From assembly GCF_027912415.1 (NCBI RefSeq), contig NZ_CP115175.1, positions 930,001 to 994,000 of the forward strand: a stretch of DNA of 64,000 nt. Direction: 5' to 3'. Numbering within the stretch: position 1 is the first letter of the stretch; each line of letters begins with the position of its first letter. Position numbers and translations under genes: made by a program. Below are positions 48,364 through 57,361 of the stretch, piece after piece. Below the pieces are notes generated by a model. That model worked only from the letters and a program-made list of their open reading frames with translations, searched no databases and had not been told where the DNA came from. The stretch is from Homoserinibacter sp. YIM 151385 (GTDB lineage Bacteria; Actinomycetota; Actinomycetes; Actinomycetales; Microbacteriaceae).

Positions 48364-48969
48364 CTAGAGCGCGCCCTTCGTCGAGGGGATGCCGACGACG
48401 CGGGCGTCCGGCTCGACGGCGGCGCGGAAGGCGCGCGCGAGGGCCTTGAACTCGGCCTCCGCGATGTGGTGCGGGTCGCGGCCCGAGAGGACCTCGACGT
48501 GGATCGTGAGGCCCGCGTTGAAGGCGATGGCCTCGAGGACGTGCCGGACCATCGAGCCGGTGAAGTGGCCGCCGATGAGGTGGTGCTCGAAGCCCGCCGG
48601 CTCGCCGCCGTGCACGAGGTACGGGCGCCCGGAGACGTCGACGACGGCACGCGCGAGCGCCTCGTCGAGCGGGACCAGCGCATCGCCGTAGCGGCCGATG
48701 CCCGACTTGTCGCCGAGCGCCTGGCGGATCGCGGTGCCGAGCGCGATCCCGGTGTCCTCGACCGTGTGATGCACGTCGATCTCGGTGTCGCCGGAGGCAC
48801 GGACCGCGAGGTCGACGAGCGAGTGCTTCGAGAACGCGGTGAGCAGGTGGTCGAAGAAGGGCACCGTGGTCTGGATGTCGGAGCGGCCGGTGCCGTCGAG
48901 GTCGAGCGTCAGGTCGATGCTCGACTCGCTGGTCTCGCGGGTGATGCGCGCGACGCGCTGGGAGCTCAT
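48364..48969 (-). CDS. hisB: Imidazoleglycerol-phosphate dehydratase
   Basis: Dehydrates IGP to imidazole acetol phosphate using two manganese ions. The 201 residues contain the metal-binding repeats [56 protein letters not shown] and [20 protein letters not shown]. It is monofunctional, without a HisB phosphatase domain. I used the ATG at 48967-48969; a GTG two codons earlier is possible. It is 10 bp after hisC. Confidence 0.96.
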   Translation of the reverse strand: MSSQRVARITRETSESSIDLTLDLDGTGRSDIQTTVPFFDHLLTAFSKHSLVDLAVRASGDTEIDVHHTVEDTGIALGTAIRQALGDKSGIGRYGDALVPLDEALARAVVDVSGRPYLVHGGEPAGFEHHLIGGHFTGSMVRHVLEAIAFNAGLTIHVEVLSGRDPHHIAEAEFKALARAFRAAVEPDARVVGIPSTKGAL

Positions 48970-48979
48970 GGCCACGATC

Positions 48980-50059
48980 CTACCGAGGGTCGACCTCGGC
49001 CAGCGCCGCGAGGAAGGCGGTGGTCTCCTCGGCCGTGCCGGCCGTGACGCGGAGGTGGCCGGGGATGCCGGTGTCGCGGATGAGGACCTCGCGCGCGAGC
49101 AGCGCCTCGAAGACCGCGTGCGCGTCCGCGAGCCCGCCGAAGAGCACGAAGTTGGCGTGACTCGGCCAGACCGTGTAGCCGCGCGCGCCCAGCTCCGCGA
49201 CCATGCGATCCCGCTGGGCCGCGATCTCGTCGACCATCGCGAGCATCGTCGGCGCGTGCTCGAGCGCCGCGACGGCGGCCGCCTGCGTGAGGGCGGAGAG
49301 GTGATACGGGAGGCGGACGAGCCGCAGCGCGTCGACGACGGCCGGGTCGGCGGCGAGGTAGCCGACGCGGGCCCCGGCGAAGGCGAAGGCCTTGCTCATC
49401 GTGCGCGAGACGACGAGGCGCTCGCGCCCCGCGAGGAGCGTGAGCGCGCTCGGCTGCCCGGCGGGCGCGAACTCGGCGTAGGCCTCGTCGACCATGACGA
49501 TGCCGCGGCTCGCGCCGTAGACCGCCTCGATCGTCTCGAGCGGCAGGGGGGTGCCGGTCGGGTTGTTCGGCGAGCAGAGGAAGACGAGGTCCGGATCCTC
49601 GCGCTCGATCGCGGCGACCGCCGTCTCGGGCGAGATCCGGTAGTCGGCGTCGCGCTCGGCCGCGACCCACTCCGTGCCGGTGCCGGCCGCGATGATCGAG
49701 TGCATCGAGTACGTGGGCGGGAAGCCGAGGACGCGTCGGCCGGGGCCGCCGAAGGCCTGCAGCAGCTGCTGGATGATCTCGTTCGAGCCGTTCGCGGCCC
49801 AGACGGAGGCGGGCTGGAGGCCGTGCCCGAGATAGGCGGCGAGGTGCTCGCGGAGGACGGTGAACTCACGATCGGGGTAGCGGTTGACCGTGAGGACCGC
49901 GCGCGCGATCGCCTCGACGATGTGGCGGGCCACGTCCTCCGGGATCGGGTGGGTGTTCTCGTTGACGTTGAGCGCGTAGCGCACCTGCTGCTGCGGGGCG
50001 CCGTAGGGCGTCTGGCCGCGGAGGTCGTCGCGGATGGGGAGGTCGGCGAGCGAGGTCAC
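48980..50059 (-). CDS. hisC: Histidinol-phosphate aminotransferase
   Basis: PLP enzyme of 359 residues. Landmarks: [66 protein letters not shown] and the PLP lysine in [20 protein letters not shown] (about residue 222). The start is a GTG at 50057-50059, 6 bp after a TAAAAT box, so the hisC-B-H message appears leaderless. Confidence 0.95.
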   Translation of the reverse strand: MTSLADLPIRDDLRGQTPYGAPQQQVRYALNVNENTHPIPEDVARHIVEAIARAVLTVNRYPDREFTVLREHLAAYLGHGLQPASVWAANGSNEIIQQLLQAFGGPGRRVLGFPPTYSMHSIIAAGTGTEWVAAERDADYRISPETAVAAIEREDPDLVFLCSPNNPTGTPLPLETIEAVYGASRGIVMVDEAYAEFAPAGQPSALTLLAGRERLVVSRTMSKAFAFAGARVGYLAADPAVVDALRLVRLPYHLSALTQAAAVAALEHAPTMLAMVDEIAAQRDRMVAELGARGYTVWPSHANFVLFGGLADAHAVFEALLAREVLIRDTGIPGHLRVTAGTAEETTAFLAALAEVDPR

Positions 50060-50065
50060 CCGACG

Positions 50066-50071
50066 ATTTTA
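50066..50071 (-). promoter_or_regulatory. -10 box of leaderless hisC promoter
   Basis: TAAAAT on the minus strand, 6 bp before the hisC GTG start. It is one of the few AT-rich patches in this region. Confidence 0.55.
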
Positions 50072-50102
50072 GAGCGCTCGCGCGGCGTCGCCGCGCCCCG
50101 GC

Positions 50103-50516
50103 TCAGGAGTCGTACCGCGCCGGGATCGCGATGCGCTGGCCGGCCTCGAGGGCGCCGCCGTCGAGGCGGTTGAGCGCGACGAGCTCGTCGACGAGCGTCC
50201 GGGTGTCGCCCTCGGGCTCGATGGCCTCGGCGAGCTCCCACAGCGAGTCGCCCGACATGACCGTCACGTAGGACAGCTCGGCGCCGGGCTCGACGCTCGC
50301 GACGGCCGAGCCGGCGTTCATGAGGCCGAGCCCCGCGAGGAGCGCCGCCACCGGGAGCACCACGAGGGCACCGAGGACGACGCGGCCGCGGCGCGTGATG
50401 CGCAGGCGCGGGGTGCCGCCGGTGCTGGCGCGGGTCGCCGCGCTGCCGGTCGCCGTGCTCGTGATCGCCGTGCTGCTCGTGATCGCCGTACCGGTCGTGA
50501 TCGCCGTGCTGGTCAT
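50103..50516 (-). CDS. LysM-domain membrane protein, likely SOS-induced (YneA/ChiZ-like position)
   Basis: A 137-residue protein with a Thr/Ser/Ala-rich cytosolic start, a basic stretch (RLRITRRGR), one transmembrane segment ([20 protein letters not shown], about 47-66) and a C-terminal LysM domain ([20 protein letters not shown] to [13 protein letters not shown]). It is divergent from lexA and its promoter carries two SOS boxes. Genes in this location in Bacillus (yneA) and Mycobacterium (Rv2719c) inhibit division or act on the cell wall after DNA damage. That role is inferred. AGGAGG precedes the ATG. Confidence 0.88.
   Translation of the reverse strand: MTSTAITTGTAITSSTAITSTATGSAATRASTGGTPRLRITRRGRVVLGALVVLPVAALLAGLGLMNAGSAVASVEPGAELSYVTVMSGDSLWELAEAIEPEGDTRTLVDELVALNRLDGGALEAGQRIAIPARYDS
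50460..50513 (-). repeat. Three tandem 18-bp repeats at the start of the LysM gene
   Basis: Three copies of CGTGATCGCCGTGCTGGT-like units with few differences run head to tail up to the start codon. They encode repeated TAIT peptides in the cytosolic tail. Confidence 0.7.
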
Positions 50517-50583
50517 GGTCGCCTCCTGGTTGGACGGATCCGGTCCGGCGCTCGGCCGGGAGGCCGGACTGGATCCGTGGTCT

Positions 50584-50597
50584 CGAACATAGCTTCG
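50584..50597. promoter_or_regulatory. SOS box, imperfect, at the LysM gene -10
   Basis: CGAACATAGCTTCG, partial match to the CGAAC-N4-GTTCG LexA site. It overlaps the -10 TATGTT of the LysM gene. Confidence 0.5.
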
Positions 50598-50614
50598 ATC
50601 GAACATATGTTCAA
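50586..50614 (-). promoter_or_regulatory. Promoter of the LysM gene
   Basis: -35 TTGAAC (50609-50614) and -10 TATGTT (50586-50591) with exactly 17 bp spacing, embedded in two LexA-type sites. This predicts tight LexA repression and strong induction on DNA damage. Confidence 0.75.
50600..50613. promoter_or_regulatory. SOS box, near-perfect, LysM gene side
   Basis: CGAACATATGTTCA, palindromic LexA-binding site overlapping the -35 of the LysM gene. Confidence 0.85.
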
Positions 50615-50674
50615 GCCCCGGCCCGGATCTGCGAGGATCCGGGCCGGCTCGCCCGGCAATCCGGGCGACACGCT

Positions 50675-50688
50675 CGAACAGATGTTTG
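50675..50688. promoter_or_regulatory. SOS box at the lexA promoter
   Basis: CGAACAGATGTTTG, one base from the palindrome. It overlaps a possible -35 (TTTGCC, 50685-50690) with a TACAGT -10 candidate at 50709-50714, so LexA should repress its own gene. Confidence 0.8.
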
Positions 50689-50765
50689 CCTGCACCCGCA
50701 TCGGCGGATACAGTTTCGACTGTTCGAGAGATACGAGATCACGAGCCACCGACATTGGAGACGCG

Positions 50766-51443
50766 ATGACCGACCAGGGCCCAGCCGGCCAGGGCGCAGG
50801 GGGCACCCGCCGCCGCACGAGCCTCAGCGAGAAGCAGCAGGCCATCCTCGAGTTCGTCCAGCGCTCCGTCTCGACCCGCGGCTACCCGCCGAGCATGCGC
50901 GAGATCGGCGACGCAGTCGGGCTCGCCTCCCTCTCGAGCGTCACGCACCAGCTCAAGCAGCTCGAGCTCTCCGGCTACCTCCGCCGCGACCCCAACCGGC
51001 CGCGCGCGCTCGAGGTGCTCATCGACCTCCCGCAGGCCGAGGACGCCGAGTCGAGCGCCCCCGTCGGGGACGCGGCCATGGTGCCGCTCGTCGGCCGCAT
51101 CGCCGCCGGCATCCCGATCACCGCCGACCAGCAGGTCGAGGAGGTGTTCCCGCTCCCCCGGCAGCTCGTGGGCAAGGGCGAGCTCTTCATGCTCAAGGTC
51201 GTCGGCGAGTCGATGATCGACGCCGCGATCTGCGACGGCGACTGGGTCGTCGTCCGGCAGCAGCGCACCGCCGAGAACGGCGAGACGGTCGCCGCCATGA
51301 TCGATGGCGAGGCGACCGTCAAGGACTTCCGCCGTCGGGACGGTCACACCTGGCTCCTCCCCCGGAACTCGGCGTTCGAGCCGATCCCCGGCGACGGCGC
51401 CGAGATCCTCGGCAAGGTCGTCGCGGTCCTCCGGGCGGTCTAG
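50766..51443 (+). CDS. lexA: SOS response repressor LexA
   Basis: The 225 residues have an N-terminal winged helix ([40 protein letters not shown] recognition region) and a C-terminal autoprotease domain. The self-cleavage Ala-Gly bond is in [10 protein letters not shown]. The catalytic Ser is in [15 protein letters not shown] and the Lys in [13 protein letters not shown]. The ATG at 50766 follows ATTGGAGACGCG. It is divergent from the LysM gene, and SOS boxes lie between the two. Its stop shares CTAG with the convergent DUF4184 gene. Confidence 0.97.
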   Translation: MTDQGPAGQGAGGTRRRTSLSEKQQAILEFVQRSVSTRGYPPSMREIGDAVGLASLSSVTHQLKQLELSGYLRRDPNRPRALEVLIDLPQAEDAESSAPVGDAAMVPLVGRIAAGIPITADQQVEEVFPLPRQLVGKGELFMLKVVGESMIDAAICDGDWVVVRQQRTAENGETVAAMIDGEATVKDFRRRDGHTWLLPRNSAFEPIPGDGAEILGKVVAVLRAV

Positions 51444-52174
51444 CCGCGCCCCCGCGGCACCAGCCGCCACCACGCCGCGTACGCCGCCGTGCCGAGCACG
51501 AGCACGCCGACCGCGGTCGTCGCGACGCGGAACACGAGCTGCGGCTCCACCCGGAGGCCTCCCGCGGCCCAGACGAGGAGCGCGGTCGTCGCGAACAGCC
51601 CGAGCAGTGCGCCGAGCGCGACCGCGCGCGACCGCGCCCCGAGACGCGACGGCGAGGCCGGCTCCGCGCGCGGCGTCCTCCGAACCAGGTGGACGGCCCA
51701 CGCGACGAGCACGAGCGCGCCCGCGACCGTCGAGCCGTGCTGGAGCAGCGAGGTGATCGGCAGGCCGAGCACCTCGCGCTCGAGCCCGAGCGCCGACGCG
51801 ACCGCGCCGCGGTGGGTGAATGCGTCCCAGCCGAGGTGGGTGGCGATCCCGATGAGCGCCGCCCCGGTTGCCGGGAGCCACTCCCGAGCCGCGACCCGAC
51901 GGCGCGCGGGCGGCACGCGCACCCGCAGCGGCGCGGGCAGGAGGTCGGCGACGGGATCGCGCAGCCAGCCGCGCCAGACCCCGAACAGCAGGAGCGCGAG
52001 CGCGAGGTCCAGCGTGACGGCGCCCAGCAGCGAATGGCTCAGGCCCCGCGGCACCTCGATCGGCGCGTAGTAGAGCAGATCGGGCGCCATCGTGCCGAGC
52101 ACGAGCGCCGCGGGCGGCAGCCCCGAGCGGAGGAACGGGAGCGCCGCGGCGGCGTGGCTCGGGGTGAAGGGCAC
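51440..52174 (-). CDS. DUF4184 family membrane protein
   Basis: A 244-residue polytopic protein beginning [20 protein letters not shown] and TMAPDLLYY, the N-terminal signature of DUF4184. [12 protein letters not shown] is a second conserved block with His/Asp residues, resembling membrane-bound metal hydrolase relatives (YdjM type). About six hydrophobic segments are present. Start: GTG at 52172-52174, 8 bp after GGAGG. Both the site and the start are inside a hairpin that also follows metE, so translation may be limited. Confidence 0.8.
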   Translation of the reverse strand: MPFTPSHAAAALPFLRSGLPPAALVLGTMAPDLLYYAPIEVPRGLSHSLLGAVTLDLALALLLFGVWRGWLRDPVADLLPAPLRVRVPPARRRVAAREWLPATGAALIGIATHLGWDAFTHRGAVASALGLEREVLGLPITSLLQHGSTVAGALVLVAWAVHLVRRTPRAEPASPSRLGARSRAVALGALLGLFATTALLVWAAGGLRVEPQLVFRVATTAVGVLVLGTAAYAAWWRLVPRGRG

Positions 52175-52214
52175 CCCGGCATCCTCCCCCACGCAGGACG
52201 GGAGGATGCCGGGG
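52174..52214 (-). terminator. Hairpin after metE that covers the DUF4184 ribosome-binding site
   Basis: CCCCGGCATCCTCCC and GGGAGGATGCCGGGG pair perfectly (15 bp, 11-nt loop). It begins 7 bp after the metE stop. The 3' arm includes the GGAGG and the first base of the GTG start of the next gene. Confidence 0.65.
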
Positions 52215-52220
52215 ATCGCG

Positions 52221-54533
52221 TCAGACCCGGACGCCCTCGCGCACGCGACGCGCGGCCTCGACGAGATGCTCGAGCGAGGCGACCGTCTCCTCGTAGCCGC
52301 GGGTCTTGAGACCGCAGTCGGGATTGACCCACAGGCGATCGGCCGGGATCGCCCGCGCCGCCGTCTCGAGGAGCTCCGAGATCTCCTCCGTGCCCGGCAC
52401 CCGCGGCGAGTGGATGTCGTAGACGCCCGGGCCGATCCCTCGCGAGAACCCGGAGCGCTCGAGGTCGTCGACCACCTCCATGCGGGAGCGCGCCGCCTCG
52501 ATCGAGGTGACATCCGCATCCAGCCCGTCGATCGCGTCGATCACGGCGCCGAACTCCGAGTAGCAGAGGTGCGTGTGGATCTGCGTCGCGGGGGCGGCGC
52601 CCGCCGTCGCGAGGCGGAACGCGCGCACCGACCAGTCGAGGTAGGCCGGCTGCGCCGCGAGGCGGAGCGGCAGGAGCTCTCGGAGCGCCGGCTCGTCGAC
52701 CTGGACGATCCGGATGCCGGCCGCCTCGAGGTCGGCGATCTCGTCGCGCAGCGCGAGCGCCACCTGCTCCGCCGTCTCGCCGAGCGGCTGATCGTCGCGC
52801 ACGAAGGACCAGGCGAGGATCGTGACGGGGCCGGTCAGCATCCCCTTCACGTGCTTCGACGTGAGCGACTGCGCGTAGCTCGACCACGCGACCGTGATCG
52901 GCTCGGGGCGCGCGACGTCGCCCCAGAGGATCGACGGCCGTGTCGCGCGGGAGCCGTAGGACTGCACCCAGCCGTGCTGCGTGACCGCGAAGCCGTCGAG
53001 GTGCTCGGCGAAGTACTGAACCATGTCGTTGCGCTCGGGCTCGCCGTGCACGAGGACGTCGAGGCCGAGCCGCTCCTGGAGCGCGACGACCTCGCGGATC
53101 TCGGCGCGGAGGAACGCCTCGTAGCCCGCGCGGTCGAGCTCGCCGCGGGCGTGCGCCGCGCGCGCCCGGCGGATCTCCCCGGTCTGCGGGAAGGAGCCGA
53201 TCGTGGTCGTGGGCAGCTCGGGCAGCGCGAGCGACGCCGCCTGCGCGGCGCGGCGCCCGTCGAGGTCGCCGCGGTCGGCCGCGTCGGAGGGGAGGGATGC
53301 GGCGCGCGCCCGGACCCCGCCGTCCCGGACCCCGGGTGCCGCCCGGCGGTCCGCCAGCGCGGCCGTCGCGGCCTCCAGCTCGCCGGCGATCGCCGCACGG
53401 CCCTCGTCGAGCCCGCGGGCGAGTGCCGCGACCTGGCCGACCTTCTCGTCCGCGAAGGCGAGCCAGGAGCGCAGGCGGCCGTCCAGCTCCGACTCGTCCT
53501 CGAGCGTGTGCGGTGCGTGCTGGAGGCTCGTCGAGGTGCCCGCGACGACACGGGGCGAGACCGCGCGCAGCGCCTCCAGCCGGTCCGCCGCCGCCGCGAG
53601 ATCCCCGCGCCAGACGTTCCGCCCCTCGACGACGCCGCCGACGAGCTGGAGCGGCGTGTGCACGCCCTCCGGGACGGCGCCGCGGACGAGGTCGAGCGCG
53701 ACGGCGTCGATCGGCGCGGCGGTGAGGACGGAGAAGGCGTCGCCGAGCTCGCCGTACGGCGCCGCGACGAGGATCCCGATCGGACGGTCCCGCCCGAGCT
53801 CGCCGTAGACCGCGCGCGCGGCCTCGACCACCCGCTCGCGCGGGACCCCGAGCGACTCGCTCACGAGCGCCGGCTCGTCGATCTGCACCCACTCGGCCCC
53901 CGCCTCGGCCAGCGCCGCGAGGAGCTCGCGGTAGACCGGCACGAGCTCGGCGACGCGGTCGAGCGGCGTGAAGCCCGACGGCGAGCCCTCGGCCGCCTTG
54001 CTCAGCGCGAGGAGCGTCACGGGCCCCACGAGGACGGGCCGCGTCGTGAACCCCTGTTCCCGCGCCTCGGCGACGAGCGCGACCGCGCGATCCGCGACCG
54101 CCCGGAACGGCGTCGCGGGCCCGATCTCGGGCACCAGGTAGTGGTAGTTCGTGTCGAACCACTTCGTCATCTCCAGCGGCGCCCGCCGCTCGTCGCCGCG
54201 CGCGATCGCGAACAGCCCGTCGACGTCGACCGCGCCGCGCTCGTCCTGCAGATCGGCGAAGCGCTCCGGCACGATGCCCGCCGCGAGCGCCGCGTCGAGC
54301 ACCTGGTCGTAGAAGGAGAACGACTCCGGGATCGCGGAGCCGTGACGGGCGAGGCCCAGCTCGGCGAGCCGCTCGCGCGTCGCCCGGCGGAGCGACGCCG
54401 CGCGGGACTCGAGCTCGGCGGCGTCGATCGAGCCCGACCAGCGGGCCTCGACGGCGCGCTTGAGCTCGCGATGCCGGCCGATGCGCGGGTAGCCGAGGAT
54501 CGTGCCGGAGGGGAGGGCGGGTGCGGTGGTCAT
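52221..54533 (-). CDS. metE: Cobalamin-independent methionine synthase
   Basis: Transfers methyl from methyltetrahydropteroyl-triglutamate to homocysteine. The 770 residues comprise two TIM barrels. The N-terminal one starts [20 protein letters not shown]. The C-terminal one carries the zinc ligands in [15 protein letters not shown]-like [19 protein letters not shown] (His, Cys), and [14 protein letters not shown] (Cys). The catalytic His-Asp region includes [13 protein letters not shown]. It overlaps metF by 4 bp. Being B12-independent, it removes need for cobalamin in this step. Confidence 0.97.
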   Translation of the reverse strand: MTTAPALPSGTILGYPRIGRHRELKRAVEARWSGSIDAAELESRAASLRRATRERLAELGLARHGSAIPESFSFYDQVLDAALAAGIVPERFADLQDERGAVDVDGLFAIARGDERRAPLEMTKWFDTNYHYLVPEIGPATPFRAVADRAVALVAEAREQGFTTRPVLVGPVTLLALSKAAEGSPSGFTPLDRVAELVPVYRELLAALAEAGAEWVQIDEPALVSESLGVPRERVVEAARAVYGELGRDRPIGILVAAPYGELGDAFSVLTAAPIDAVALDLVRGAVPEGVHTPLQLVGGVVEGRNVWRGDLAAAADRLEALRAVSPRVVAGTSTSLQHAPHTLEDESELDGRLRSWLAFADEKVGQVAALARGLDEGRAAIAGELEAATAALADRRAAPGVRDGGVRARAASLPSDAADRGDLDGRRAAQAASLALPELPTTTIGSFPQTGEIRRARAAHARGELDRAGYEAFLRAEIREVVALQERLGLDVLVHGEPERNDMVQYFAEHLDGFAVTQHGWVQSYGSRATRPSILWGDVARPEPITVAWSSYAQSLTSKHVKGMLTGPVTILAWSFVRDDQPLGETAEQVALALRDEIADLEAAGIRIVQVDEPALRELLPLRLAAQPAYLDWSVRAFRLATAGAAPATQIHTHLCYSEFGAVIDAIDGLDADVTSIEAARSRMEVVDDLERSGFSRGIGPGVYDIHSPRVPGTEEISELLETAARAIPADRLWVNPDCGLKTRGYEETVASLEHLVEAARRVREGVRV

Positions 54534-55564
54534 GCGGGGTCCTTCACGAGATGGGCGGGGGTGGACGGGGTCGGTGCGTCGTCGAGGAGCCCCGTCTCGC
54601 GGAGCACCGCGAGGGGCGCCTCGGCGCGGTTGAACGTGTAGAGGTGGAGGCCGGGCGCGCCGCCCTCGAGCAGTCGCGCACCGAGCCGGGCGGCGTGGGC
54701 GATCCCCACGGCCTCCGGCTCGTCCGCGCGCTCGAGGTCGCGGAGGAGCTGCTCCGGGAGCGCCTCGCCGGTGAGCTCGACGATGCGGTGCAGGCGACGA
54801 GCGGAGAGCACGGGCATGATGCCGGGCAGGATGCGCATCCGCACCCCCGCCTCCCGTGCCCGCTGCACGAAGCCGAGGTAGTCGTCGGCCTCGAAGAAGA
54901 GCTGCGTGATCGCGAGATTCGCGCCCGCCGCCTCCTTCGCGAGGAGGGTGTCGATGTCCTGCGCCCTCGAGCGGGAGCGCGGGTGGCCGGTCGGGAAGGC
55001 CGCGACCGCGATCATCACCTTCTCGCCCTTCGCGAGCCGCTTCGCGCCGGGGGCGCCCGGCACGTCGAGCTCCTCGAAGGGCACGCGCTCCTTCTGGACG
55101 CGGTGGATGAGCTGCACGAGCTCGCCGGCGGAGCCGAGATCCCCGAGCCCGGTCTCGCCGGGGGGAGCGTCCGCGGGCGGGTCGCCGCGCAGCGCGAGGA
55201 AGCTCGTGACGCCGGCGTCGAGGAACTCGCGGATGAGGCGGCTGGCCTGGGCGTAGGAGGAGCCGACGCAGGTGAGGTGCGCCATCGGCTTCACCGAGGT
55301 CTCGCGGAGCAGGTGCGTGAGGACCTCGAGGGAGCGGTCGCGCGTCCCGCCTCCGGCGCCGAAGGTCACCGAGACGAACTCGGGGCCGGCCGCCACGAGC
55401 CGGTGGAGCGTCGACCAGAGGCCGGCCTCCGCGGCGGGGGTGCGCGGCGGGTAGAGCTCGAAGGAGAAGGTGCGCCCGGGACAGGCGGGCTCCCCCGCCG
55501 CGTCGGCGCCGTCGGCCTGGGCGGCGCGGTCGCCGCGCTCCTCGTCCAGCTCGAATGCGGCCAC
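54530..55564 (-). CDS. metF: Methylenetetrahydrofolate reductase
   Basis: Supplies 5-methyl-THF to MetE. The 344-residue TIM-barrel flavoprotein has FSFELYPPRTPAAEAGLW (catalytic Glu), VSVTFGAGGGTRD, HLTCVGSS, FLALRGDPPAD and ITQLFFEADDYLGFV. The start is a GTG at 55562-55564 with GAGAGGAG 5 bp upstream. An ATG-like longer frame adds eight residues before that site. The order metF-metE with a 4-bp overlap makes one methionine unit. Confidence 0.95.
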   Translation of the reverse strand: MAAFELDEERGDRAAQADGADAAGEPACPGRTFSFELYPPRTPAAEAGLWSTLHRLVAAGPEFVSVTFGAGGGTRDRSLEVLTHLLRETSVKPMAHLTCVGSSYAQASRLIREFLDAGVTSFLALRGDPPADAPPGETGLGDLGSAGELVQLIHRVQKERVPFEELDVPGAPGAKRLAKGEKVMIAVAAFPTGHPRSRSRAQDIDTLLAKEAAGANLAITQLFFEADDYLGFVQRAREAGVRMRILPGIMPVLSARRLHRIVELTGEALPEQLLRDLERADEPEAVGIAHAARLGARLLEGGAPGLHLYTFNRAEAPLAVLRETGLLDDAPTPSTPAHLVKDPA

Positions 55565-55710
55565 GGGGGCTCCTCTCTCAGGGCGCACGGATGTCGTGCG
55601 ACACGAGGCAGGTGCCGGGCTCGGCTGTTGCGCTCACCGCGGGGGCGCGGATCGTCGGAGCACCACGGTAGATCGCTCGGGAGGGCGGATCCAGCCAGGT
55701 TGCGCAATGT

Positions 55711-55728
55711 GACACTCCGTCGAGTGTC
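55711..55728. promoter_or_regulatory. Palindrome between hflX and metF
   Basis: GACACTC-CGTC-GAGTGTC is a perfect 7-bp inverted repeat about 150 bp upstream of metF and 18 bp after the hflX stop. It is either an operator for the methionine unit or a short hflX terminator stem; no T-tract supports the latter. Confidence 0.4.
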
Positions 55729-55745
55729 GGATCGCAGCGCTGCGC

Positions 55746-57317
55746 TCAGTCGGCCGGAGCCGCCGCGGAGGACGCGGCCGAGGGCGCCGCCGCGACCTCG
55801 TCGACCATCGACTGCAGGCGCGCCGCCTGCGCCGCCGTCGCGAGGAGGCTGAGGCGCGTGCCCTCCTCCTCGTACGCGGTCTCGAGGACGCGGGCGCCGT
55901 CGTGCGCCGCGGAGACGATGTCGCCGCGGTCGTAGGGCACGAGGAGCTCGAGCTCGGTGTCCGGCTGCGGCAGGAGCTCCGCGATCCGGTCGAGGAGCGC
56001 CTCCACGCCCTCCCCGGTGCGGGCCGAGACGAACATGGCGTCCGGCGCGAGCCCGCGGAGCAGGAGCCGAGCATCCTCGTCGAGGAGATCGCTCTTGTTG
56101 AAGACGACGAGCTCCGGGAGATCCCGGGCGTCGACCTCGCCGATGACATCGCGCACGGTCGAGAGCTGGGCCGCCGGATCCGGGTGCGCGCCGTCGACGA
56201 CGTGCACGATGACCTGGGAGTCCCGGACCTCCTCGAGCGTCGAGCGGAAGGCCTCGACGAGCTGGTGCGGGAGGTTGCGCACGAAGCCGACCGTGTCGGC
56301 GAGCGTGTAGATGCGGCCGTCGGGGGTCGAGGTCCGGCGCACCGTCGGGTCCAGGGTCGCGAAGAGCGCGTTCTCGACGAGCACGCCCGCCTTCGTCATG
56401 CGGTTGAGCAGGCTCGACTTGCCGGCGTTCGTGTAGCCCGCGATCGCGACGCTCGGGATCTCGAAGCGGTCGCGGTTCGCGCGCTTCGCCTCGCGAGCCG
56501 GCGCGAAGCCCTTGATCTGCTTGCGCAGCTTCGACATCTGCTGGTGGATGCGCCGGCGATCGAGCTCGATCTTCGTCTCACCTGGGCCGCGCGAGCCCAT
56601 GCCGGCTCCCGCGCCGCCGACCTGGCCGCCCGCCTGACGGGACATCGACTCGCCCCAGCCGCGGAGGCGCGGCAGCAGGTACTCGAGCTGCGCGAGCTCG
56701 ACCTGCGCCTTGCCCTCGCGGCTCTTCGCGTGCTGGCTGAAGATGTCGAGGATCACGGCCGTGCGGTCGATCACCTTGACCTTCACGGCATCCTCGAGCG
56801 CGCGACGCTGGCTCGGGGCGAGCTCCGTGTCGGCGACGACCGTGTCGGCGCCGACCGCCTGCACGATGTCCGCGAGCTCCTGCGCCTTGCCGCGGCCGAT
56901 GTAGGTCGCGGGGTCGGGGTGCGGGCGCCGCTGGAGGAGGCCGTCGAGCACGACCGCGCCGGCCGTCTCCGCGAGGGCCGCGAGCTCGCGCAGCGAGACC
57001 TCCGCGTCCTCGAGGGTGCCGCCCGAGTACACGCCGATGAGCACCACGTTCTCCAGGCGGAGCTTGCGGTACTCGACCTCCGTGACGTCCTCGAGCTCGG
57101 TCGAGAGCCCGGCGACGCGGCGCAGCGCGGCACGCTCCTCGCGCTCCAGCTGCGCGCCGTCGCGGTCCTCCTCGTAGGCCGAGTCGTCCTGCAGGGCGCT
57201 CGCGCGCTGACCGCTGCCCGCGCCGAATCGGGACACCCCGACGGCCCGCGCCTGCTCGTTGGCCAGCACGCGGTCCAGTGGGTCCCGCTCGGGACGTGCG
57301 TCGTCGTCGATCGTCAT
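55746..57317 (-). CDS. hflX: GTPase HflX
   Basis: Ribosome-splitting GTPase acting on stalled 50S/70S particles. The 523 residues have the N-terminal HflX domain (LENVVLIGVYSGGTLEDAEV; GLLQRRPHPDPATYIGRGKA) and the Gly-rich linker region GAGMGSRGPGETKIELDRRR. The G domain has IAGYTNAGKSSLLNRMTKAG, DPTVRRTS, DTVGFVRNLPHQLVEAF and NKSD. The ATG at 57315-57317 is 10 bp after a TAGGGT box. A frame seven codons longer would start upstream of the box. Confidence 0.95.
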   Translation of the reverse strand: MTIDDDARPERDPLDRVLANEQARAVGVSRFGAGSGQRASALQDDSAYEEDRDGAQLEREERAALRRVAGLSTELEDVTEVEYRKLRLENVVLIGVYSGGTLEDAEVSLRELAALAETAGAVVLDGLLQRRPHPDPATYIGRGKAQELADIVQAVGADTVVADTELAPSQRRALEDAVKVKVIDRTAVILDIFSQHAKSREGKAQVELAQLEYLLPRLRGWGESMSRQAGGQVGGAGAGMGSRGPGETKIELDRRRIHQQMSKLRKQIKGFAPAREAKRANRDRFEIPSVAIAGYTNAGKSSLLNRMTKAGVLVENALFATLDPTVRRTSTPDGRIYTLADTVGFVRNLPHQLVEAFRSTLEEVRDSQVIVHVVDGAHPDPAAQLSTVRDVIGEVDARDLPELVVFNKSDLLDEDARLLLRGLAPDAMFVSARTGEGVEALLDRIAELLPQPDTELELLVPYDRGDIVSAAHDGARVLETAYEEEGTRLSLLATAAQAARLQSMVDEVAAAPSAASSAAAPAD

Positions 57318-57327
57318 CTCAGGTCTC

Positions 57328-57333
57328 ACCCTA
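57328..57333 (-). promoter_or_regulatory. -10 box of hflX promoter
   Basis: TAGGGT on the minus strand, 10 bp before the hflX ATG, giving a leader of only a few bases. It is divergent from the methyltransferase promoter 16 bp away. Confidence 0.55.
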
Positions 57334-57348
57334 GCCACCCGTATTCGA

Positions 57349-57354
57349 TAGGTT
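57349..57354 (+). promoter_or_regulatory. -10 box of leaderless methyltransferase promoter
   Basis: TAGGTT on the plus strand, 7 bp before the ATG at 57362. Confidence 0.55.
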
Positions 57355-57361
57355 CTCTTGC

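Noticed and set aside
55565-55745. SAM or cobalamin riboswitch before metF-metE
   Set aside because: No conserved riboswitch core motif is visible in the 181-bp leader; only a short palindrome.
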